A DNA stretch of 64,000 nt from Haberlea rhodopensis. Lineage: Eukaryota > Streptophyta > Magnoliopsida > Lamiales > Gesneriaceae. The notes below the pieces were generated by a model. The model saw only the letters and a list, made by a program, of their open reading frames with translations, did not search any database and was not told where the DNA came from. This document shows positions 56,587-64,000 of this stretch, in pieces (within the stretch, counting starts at the first letter, position 1; each line of letters begins with the position of its first letter). A program made the position numbers and the translations under genes. The stretch lies in the NCBI GenBank assembly GCA_907163345.1, contig CAJQUN010000014.1, positions 3,534,001 to 3,598,000 on the forward strand, read 5' to 3'.

Positions 56587-58640
56587 CGTGCACCACAATT
56601 TGAAAAAATTGTGCACCCTCATTACAAAAATCAAGTGCACCATCTTTACAAAATAGTTACCCAATTTAAAAAAAATGGTGCAACATGTTAAAAAATCGGC
56701 CAGCATGTTGAAAAATCATGCAACACAATGTTTAAAAGCGTGCACCCCCATTATAAAAATCAAGTGCACAACCTTCACAAATCGTGCACCACAACGTTAA
56801 AAATCGTACACCAAATGTAATCAAGTGCACCAAGGTTAAAAATCAAGTGCACCACAAGCTTAAAAATCCGTGCACCACAAGGTTCAAAAATCGTGCACAC
56901 CAACTACATAAAAACATGCACCACAAAGTTAAAAAGTCGTGCACCAAAAGATTAAAGATCTAGTACACCACAAGGTTAAAAAATAGAGCACAACAAGTTA
57001 AAAAAGTACATCACAAAGTTAACAAAAGCGTGCATCGCAAGATTACATAAATCATGCACCACAAGCTCAAAAATCGTGCACCAAAGGTTAAAAATCAATT
57101 CATGCAGAATTAAGTGAAATTTTTCTAAAAATCTCTCAAACAAGAACATGAAACCCACGAATAATGAGCTCAACGCGGCAAGCAGTTTGGAAATGAAAAT
57201 TACTCAAAGTTAGCAATAAAATATAATTATTTTTAAAATTGAGCGTAACCTATCTAAAAAAAGAAATTTCAGGTTCGTCAATGGTGCCAATGGCATAAAA
57301 GTGCTATTGGATTAGATGCGGCTCGAGAAAACGTTTCCGTGCATATGTCATAATTGGCAAAATTCCTCATGGATCAAAAGTTATGGTCGTTTTAATTTTG
57401 GCCGACAAACAACACAGTTATATTCAAAAGTTTGTGCATGTTTTTTGTACATTGATACACGATTTTGGTACATTAAGGTGCACTTGATATTTAGCATAAT
57501 GGTGTACTTGAATTTTTGTACTGTTGGTGCATGATTTTTAATCTTTTGGTGCACGATTTTTTAATATTGTGGTGCACGATTGGACATTGATGCACTAACA
57601 TTGAAAAATCGTGTACCATAATTGCATAAAAATCGTGCACCATAATTGCATAAGATTTTTTACCCATGCATGCACGATTGAAGAATTTTTACCCATGATG
57701 CACGATTTTTTTGCCCCAAAGTTTCTTAAAATTTTGTCAAGGCCCTGCAACGATTTTGCCCTCAACAAGTCTGAATTTTTTGAATGTGAATCGTACTCCA
57801 AACTTCACTGTTTTTTAAACATGATGCACGATTTTTTTGCCCTAAAATTACATAATCGTGCATCACATTTGAAGAAGTGATGTGATGCACGATTTTTGAA
57901 ATTTCAAAAATTATGGTGCACGGTTCAAGAATTTCAACCTCAAAACATCTATTGAATGGCCCCGTAACCCAGATCTCATCTCCCATAGCTCGACTTCTTG
58001 GGTACATTGATATCGTGCACCACCAGGCAAAAAATTGTGCACCCATAGGCCAAAATAAATTGTGCACCACCAGGTAAAAAATCCTGCACCCGCAGGCCAA
58101 AATAAATCAGGCACCAATGTCCAATTTTAGTTCACCAAATGTAAAATTGTGTGCCACCAATGTCCAATTTTAATGCATCTCCAATGCACGATTTTTACCC
58201 ATGATGAACTATTTTTTGCCCCCAAATTTCTTAAAATTTTGTCCAGTTCTGCACGATTTTGGCCCCAAAAAAACTGAATTTTTTGAACATGAAGGTGCAC
58301 CAAACTTCCCATGATGCACGATTTTTTACCCATGATGCATGATTGAATTCGAATCAAACTTTCAAAATTAAACTAATTTGATAATCGGTATCTTGTTCTT
58401 GAATGAATTCAGAAATGAGAATTTGACACCAGATTATATCACCAAACTTGACCACTTCAATAATGATTATATCAGTGCGAATGAAGTACGAAATAGTGCA
58501 TACATTCAGTAATTCCAAAATAATAGTGATTAAGTGATCAGTGCACCCAATAGGATTAGTGCACCCCATGTCATTGTGATTGTGCAACCAATGTGATTAG
58601 TGCACCCCATGTCAATTGGTGCACGTTTGAAAATGAAAGC
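56587..58640. repeat. GTGCAC-centred dispersed repeat field, right part
   Basis: Continues the field interrupted at 49952; joining the two sides at one ACAAT copy restores a CAATCGTGCACC repeat. Dozens of CGTGCACC/GTGCACGA words, again in blocks of alternating orientation (switches near 57430, 57600, 57660, 58010 and 58180). Confidence 0.83.
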
Positions 58641-59418
58641 AATGGTGCACGTGTTCTTGTATGAAAATATTCATTACTCTCCACATCCACCCCAACAAGA
58701 CGCACAATCAATCTCAATGCCATCTTCAAATCCTTTTCTTCTTAATCCACCATTACATATATACAGATCGTATTACACAAATAAATTAAAAAATCAAGCA
58801 GTTGGGGTTTCAAATTTATCAAAGGAACATAATCAAATTGTGTATTACAGTTGTATGTGAACGTACATCACACCATAATCAATCCAATCATAGAAAAAAA
58901 TCAATTGGAAGTTCACGATCTGCTAGGAATAGAAGAATTCCTGAATTTACAGTTCTAGAAATTTTTGCACATCTTGATGCACCGGTGAAGAAGATGCGCG
59001 CGGTACAAGAGCCTGACGGCGACGGAGGTGGGAGCTTCCGTAGCGGCCGGCGACGGCGGAGGTCGGAGCTTCCATAGTGGCGGTAATGATGGTGGTGGAA
59101 AGGCTGAGCTGAAGAATGTGTGAAGAACATGTGTTTTGATCACAAGAGAATTATGAAATTTGAAATAAGTTTGAATTAATGATTTTGATTTTAAGGGCAT
59201 TTTGGTCCCAAAAAAGATGTCTATATCCTTAAGTTCAAAAATTGGACCTAGATGAATTAAATTTATATGCACAGTTGTTTTTTTGCCAGATTTAGTTGAA
59301 AAGTTGTTTTGGAAGTGGTACCTTCACGCAAATTCCTCAAAAAAAAAAAACTTACAAAACAAAATAGAGGCCCAAAAACGAACAAGTTAAAAAGGCCCAA
59401 TATATCTAGCAATCCAGC
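58641..59418. other. Right end of the TIR element and short flank
   Basis: Includes the GC-rich GACGGCGACGGAGG stretch near 59015 and the right inverted terminus (GGTACC at 59317-59322). Outside the terminus is an A-tract of 12. No intact gene. Confidence 0.5.
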
Positions 59419-60614
59419 TAGAGATGTCAAACGGAACGAACGACACAAGGCAAGGCATGGCACGACACAACACGGAGTGGCACGTCTCATTTTGCTACAG
59501 TGTCGTGCCGACCATGACACTGTATTTTTTTTTAAAAAAAATTAATTGGCAATCAATCGCCACATAATTGGTGATCGATCGCTGGATGGCAGTAGTTTAC
59601 AGACGCGCTTGGCGATCAATCGCTGAGTGGCAGTAGATTATAAGCGTGCTTGGCGATCGATCGCCACGTAACTGCGTGATCGATTACCGAAGGCCAACGG
59701 TAAAAAAAAATAGCCTTTCAATGGCCTTTTTTTGTTAAATTTTTTTTGGTTGATATATAGGTGGGTGTTGAGGAAATATTTTATTCTCTCAATCTCTAAG
59801 CTCTATATACTTGAAACGATATACTCTCAATTTGTTTACAAGAAGAAAGAAGTTCGTCTTACGTTTGCCAATACAAGCACAAACAACAAAGCCAATACTC
59901 CTACTACCAAATATTTTTAACTTTTATATTTGTTACATTGGATAATTGTAGTCTATATGCATGCATAATGGCCGAATCATCTTATAATGTGAATTATGAT
60001 TATGAAATTAATCAATTTCAAGAAAATGAAGAAATCATGATGTTATTGATGAAAAAAGAAGTGGAATGAAAGAAAATGAAATTATGGAAGTGTCATTGAT
60101 GAAACAAGAAGTAGAATGAAACCAAACACTGTGGAGATGTGTATTCTTTTGAAGGATTGGTTGTATGTTGATAGCCGCTTACAAGGTTTTGGAGGATATA
60201 ATGTTTCTTCGGATGAAAATGAAGAAAACTAGAATATTTTTTAAACTCTTTTGTAATTTCTGATTTTGTTTTGTTCAATGTAATTTGTAGTTTTTCAATT
60301 CGTAGTCAATAAATTTTTATTTTGCAAATATATTATGCAAATCTATATTTTATTATACTATTATTATATTTAAATCTTTAAAATTAAACAAAAAAATGAA
60401 AAAAACGAAAAAAAAAATAAAAAATTGATTTGAGCCGTACTAACCGGGCACGATCCATAGGTCACGGGCCTATGAGCCGCATGGCCTATGGGTTGTGCCC
60501 GACAAAAACAAGGACCATATCTATTGCAGGCCGTGTTGGATGGCATGAAACAGTGTTATGTCGCACGAAATATCGGGCCATGCCGGGCAGCTACTGGCCA
60601 GTTTGACATCACTA
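59419..60614 (+). mobile_element. Internally deleted hAT element (Ds-like)
   Basis: A 1196-bp element with termini TAGAGATGTCAAACGG and (reverse) TAGTGATGTCAAACTGG, flanked by 8-bp AATCCAGC (59411-59418) and GGTCCAGC (60615-60622), matching at 6 of 8. Subterminal regions are rich in CACGAC and GGGCC words. Inside are the start and the tail of a transposase gene but not its middle, the pattern of a deletion derivative moved by another element's enzyme (established for Ac/Ds). Confidence 0.85.
59968..60232 (+). pseudogene. hAT transposase, N-terminal and C-terminal ends only
   Basis: ATG 59968 opens MAESSYNVNYDYEINQ and stops after 33 residues. At 60120-60232 a second frame reads TVEMCILLKDWLYVDSRLQ and ends with a natural stop. 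That tail is closely similar to the tail of the transposase pseudogene at 21469. The whole catalytic region is missing. A short duplicated ATTGATGAAA(A/C)AAGAAGT word lies between the two pieces. Confidence 0.78.
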
Positions 60615-60622
60615 GGTCCAGC

Positions 60623-62471
60623 TCACAGATCGCCCGTAATTGGAAAAATAGTTTGCGAGCCATTTTAGTAGAAGAGAAAGTTAAAGGGGGAAGAGGAAAC
60701 GAGCACGAACGCCAGTTTTATTTTTATAAAAACACGCAGAACACGCATTGGCTCAAAATATAGGCACCCAATTCTCGTATTTTTGGGGTATTTATTTGAT
60801 AATTTGGATTATCTGCTTGCCTTGAGCTGAGGTAAAAAAAGAAAAATTTGGAAAGGCCTTGCATTTTGTAGCCCTAGGTTGCAGTCTATTAGTGGTTGAT
60901 CGATCGCAATTCAGGTAATATATGCAAATTTTCACCTTTGGAGCTCTACAATTTGGAGCTCTGCTTAAGTCACACTGACCGAGAAATTTTTTAGGGCATT
61001 ATCTATTGATAGAGTTAATTTTTTTTTCTTTGAGTGGATGTTGAATTGACTACGTTCATTCAACTTATTTGGTTAATTTGCATCAACGGTTTGCGGTTTT
61101 GATTTGTCATGCTACGTGTGAGCTTGCTTTGCTAATGAATAGCATTTCGTTAATGCGGGACCTCTGAAAGATTCTTCATGTCCAATAAGTCATATTCTGG
61201 TTTTGGATTATGTTATTGCTTTTCCCAATTTTTTTTCAGTAGTGAAAGTATGAAAGCTGCGTCTGGACACATCGTCTAACATGGATGGGTTTCAATATTT
61301 TTAGTATGAAGTATCGAATATCTGGATATTTGCATTTTCCATTAGTATGCTTGAAGAGATCTCTCATCTTCAGATAAATTAACTCTATCTTTCCTATGGT
61401 CGCATCTGTTGATGACTAACTATGTCTTGTTTTTGTTGAATCATCGAATAAATGATGTGCAAGACTGGTGGATGTAATGTAGATTAAGCACCATGTTTTA
61501 CGTTAGAAAACAAATCAGTAGAAATGCATGTGGTATGCAATATTTCGCTGCATATTGTTTTTCTTAGCTTCCGATATTCTGACATTTAGGAACTGTTTTC
61601 AACGTGTGAAATTGGGGCTTTATGGGATGTTGGATTTCTAATTTTCGTTTGTTTTAGCTCTCAAAGTCTTCCTTTTGACTTTTAGATTTCCACTTGGCAT
61701 TTCAGGCTTATATGTGAAGCAGACCCCTACCTGTTTATTCTAAGAAAAGCAATTACAACAAAAGAGGAGGGTGATTAGGCCTAATACCTCCCCGAATAGA
61801 ACAAAGTTTACGACATAGTAAAGTCCAATAAATCAGTAAAATATCACCAACGCTAGGGATGACTCTAGAGGCATAATATAAAATAGAAAACAAAGCCAGG
61901 GAATCGGAAAGGGGCTCTAAGGGCTTTTGGGCACACGGAAAAGGGGAAGTGGATAGAGGGTGCTTCTCCGCTAGAATTGGGGGTGGGGCAGGCTTATATG
62001 TGATTGTTGACTTAGGGTGCTTTCTGTATGTCTTCTTCTTTTTGGTAAATCACATAAACAAAAGATGGGAGGGTGCAATGCGACTTAAGACTTAATTTTC
62101 TTCTCTATTTGATTTGCATTCACATATTTTAGATCAATATTTTTGGGTTGCATTGGATCTGTATTTTGTTAGTTGCAAGCATATGATTTGCATATCTCAT
62201 TTCTTTGGTTATCTCTTACTGAAGGAACTTTTAGCTTGTAGAGATTAAAGATTCGCACGCGCCTGCCTTCATAAGAAGTTCTCTTTCTGCAATTCTTCTT
62301 TTCTATTAAAACATGTGCTCCAGCTATTTGATTTTGTAGGTTTTCCTAATTCTTTTTCTGTTCTGATTGTTTTTATGTTCTTTGTTTCTCACAGTTTGCA
62401 TTCAGTCTTTAGTTTATGGAGAGGTCATCCGAAACTATTGAAGTGGTCATCTGAAACTATTGAAGTATGGG
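60623..62471 (+). other. EAF1 upstream region with probable 5' UTR intron
   Basis: A donor-like ATTCAG|GTAATA at 60914/60915 and an acceptor TTTCTCACAG at 62394 could bound a 1480-bp intron in the 5' leader. The leader just before the start codon contains a 22-bp direct duplication (62423-62444 and 62445-62466). An insertion flanked by a 15-bp direct repeat lies within the putative intron at 61718-61988. Confidence 0.5.
61703..62003. mobile_element. Small insertion flanked by 15-bp direct repeats
   Basis: CAGGCTTATATGTGA occurs at 61703-61717 and again at 61989-62003. The roughly 270 bp between them are G/A-rich and unlike the flanks. A 15-bp target duplication suggests a LINE- or SINE-type retroposon, though I see no poly-A tail. 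Confidence 0.55.
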
Positions 62472-64000
62472 ATGCATGGATGTAGTTTAACATCTGTGAG
62501 CTTTGCCAATGCCGAGATTGATTCTATGGGAGACATTGTTGAAGGTGGAGTTGATATTCCTAACAAAATGTCTCCACGAAGAACTGCAATTCAAAAGGTT
62601 CACGCAGAGCTGAGGTAATGCTGATGCTGCTTCGATTTTGTATGCCAACTGCTATACTGTCTTCAGGTTTTATTATTTTTGACATGGACTCGAATAATTT
62701 CTTTTGAAATAGGCAAGAGTATGATGTTCGGGATGAAAGGAGAAGGGAACTGGAATTTCTTGAAAATGTATATAGCATTACCCTTGTTGCATTTTTCTTG
62801 ACGTATACGGTATATCGAACAATTTGCAGTGCCTGATTCCTCTTGTTTGTAGGGTGGAAATCCCTTAGATTTGAAGCTTCGGAATGCTGCTTCAATAAGT
62901 GTTCAGTCAACTTCATGTACAGATCAACATCTTGATCTATTTGAAACCAGGTATCTCCATGATGATAGTTGTTTATTTGTAATCCTTCAAGTATTCGCAT
63001 CTGTTTTAATTTTTGTTTTGGCATCATGTAGTGAAGCAAAAGTTAGCTTTGCATGTACCGCATCTCCCCATGGAGACTCTGCAGAGAGTAGTGGTATACC
63101 TGGGCCACCTGATTGTGAACCCAATAGTGCTGATAATCTCATGTTATTTGCCATTGAACACGAGGTCTCTGAAGGTGATGGGACCTCATTGAATCTTAGT
63201 AATAGCCATCTTATGCCATCTGAACAGTCAATCCAGATGGATGTGAGTCATAAAACCATGGAACCTGGGGATTCAGCTTCCTTTGACCTGACTAGGAAAG
63301 CTTACAAACGACGGTGTAGGTCTCGCACAAATCGTGATGGAACTAGGTCCAGTTCAACTGATGTAACTGCTGCATGTGGAAGTCAGAACTTCTCTTTACC
63401 TTTCCGCCATGATCCTAGGGATGATAAAGAATCTGTAGCTGATTCAAAAAATCAGCATCCAGCAGCTAACTTTAATTCAATGTCTATAAATCGCACAGGT
63501 GATATACATCATAAGATTGTATTGACAGATGGTCAGAGGGATATGGAGTTGGATGATGGGAATGCCGTAGAATCGAACGAGGACCCTGTTAAAAGGATCT
63601 TACTTGATCCTGCCTCTTATACTATGGCTTTTGGAAACCCGTCGAACGATCCACACAAACAAAAATCACACTCTTTTTCTACGGAAACCCCTAAAGTGGA
63701 TTCAGAACAACCTGAGGCCATCCATCCAATGGAAGAAATAACTTCCGCAGTGATCAAGTGTCAGCCAAGTGTTACTTTTGTGCATCAATCGAGTTCCTGT
63801 CATTTAAATGGTTTTAGCAACATTGAGAGGGATGACATAGCATATAATTCTCATAACAATACTTCACGCACCATAAATGACATGGGTTCTGATTTATCAT
63901 GCTCTCAAAACAGCCCAAGTGCTGATGAAAAAATTGACACAGGAATATGTAGAAGGAGAAAGTTTGATTTCAATGATAACATAAAAAATCAAAATCTAGG
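62472..64000 (+). CDS. EAF1: EAF1-like NuA4 chromatin-modifying subunit, 5' part
   Basis: Start of a large plant EAF1 (VID21-type) protein, the scaffold of the NuA4 histone acetyltransferase complex in the nucleus. Exons read as 62472-62614, 62713-62767, 62853-62950 and 63032 to the window edge, all with GT/AG ends and matching phases. ATG 62472 is preferred over the in-frame ATG 62526 because the extra N-terminus MHGCS resembles known EAF1 starts. Diagnostic blocks: SPRRTAIQKVHAELR, QEYDVRDERRRELEFLEN, GGNPLDLKLRNAASISVQST, and ASPHGDSAESSG. The long fourth exon is Ser/Asp/Asn-rich and probably disordered. The HSA and SANT domains expected further on lie beyond the window. A minus-strand frame at 62560-63039 overlaps these exons and is not a gene. 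Confidence 0.9.

Larger units (their letters stand above)
48474..59337. mobile_element. Large TIR DNA element (Mutator-like?) holding a GTGCAC repeat field
   Basis: The left end (about 48474: GGGGCGCTTACGGGCC then GGTACCACTTCCAAAA) and the reverse complement of the right end (about 59337: GAGGAATTTGCGTGAA then GGTACCACTTCCAAAA) form diverged terminal inverted repeats of over 100 bp, with a further shared TAGGTC(C)AATTTT block. A-tracts flank both ends, which prevents proof of a target duplication. Without the nested LTR element at 49957-56581 it is about 4.2 kb. No transposase was recognised. The interior has a long field of GTGCAC-centred repeats and, near the right end, a GC-rich stretch (58990-59090) unlike the rest, possibly a captured gene piece. 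Confidence 0.6.

Noticed and set aside
48960..58640. CRISPR-like or classical satellite array
   Set aside because: Unit spacing is irregular, orientation flips, and repeat words are short; this is a eukaryotic repeat field, not a CRISPR or regular tandem satellite.
62560..63039. 159-residue minus-strand frame
   Set aside because: Overlaps four exons of EAF1, whose plus-strand reading is strongly supported by conserved blocks and splice sites.

Overview
The window is nuclear DNA from a flowering plant, most likely a eudicot. The evidence is plant-type GT/AG introns, a mitochondrial SUV3 helicase, a plastid acyl-ACP thioesterase (FATA), a plant EAF1, plant B3-domain genes, and dense nested plant transposons (Ty3/gypsy Tat and Tekay-like, Ty1/copia, hAT, Mutator-like/foldback). 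An asterid is a guess; nothing here fixes the family. I found no rRNA, tRNA or CRISPR features.

Host genes, left to right: an intronless SUV3/DExH18-type mitochondrial RNA helicase (304-2577); a tandemly duplicated pair of two-exon B3-domain genes (6.6-20.3 kb); a seven-exon FATA gene whose first exon is damaged at its 3' end (23.6-27.0 kb); a small Pro/His/Tyr-rich protein ending in a CaaX box that resembles the tail of heavy-metal-associated isoprenylated proteins (28.1-28.6 kb); an orphan RING-finger exon (31.4-31.65 kb, minus); and the 5' part of EAF1, a NuA4 subunit, running off the right edge (62.47 kb onward). These genes are unrelated in pathway; nothing suggests a functional cluster apart from the B3 paralogs.

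The 4.9-20.3 kb block is the most informative. A unit of about 6.68 kb (a TIR-flanked element carrying a cinnamyl-alcohol-dehydrogenase gene fragment, B3 gene 1, B3 gene 2) is present twice in direct tandem. The junction cuts the first copy of B3 gene 2 in the middle of its B3 domain. Later, a 1.8-kb foldback element with about 500-bp inverted arms inserted 250 bp upstream of the second B3 gene 1. The first copy still shows the empty site, so the order of events can be read.

From 20.3 kb on, transposons dominate: a dead hAT transposase (21.1-23.3 kb), a diverged solo LTR (29.8-30.4 kb), an intact-looking young Tat-lineage Ty3/gypsy element with 663-bp LTRs, TSD GATCT, a 1774-codon gag-pol frame and a two-exon antisense gene (32.36-42.64 kb), Ty1/copia remnants (43-47 kb), and a roughly 10.9-kb TIR element (48.5-59.3 kb) filled with a GTGCAC-centred repeat and split by a nested, non-coding, Tekay-like LTR element (49.96-56.58 kb). 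An internally deleted hAT element follows at 59.4-60.6 kb. Coordinates of spliced genes rest on splice-site reading and family resemblance by eye; no database search was run.
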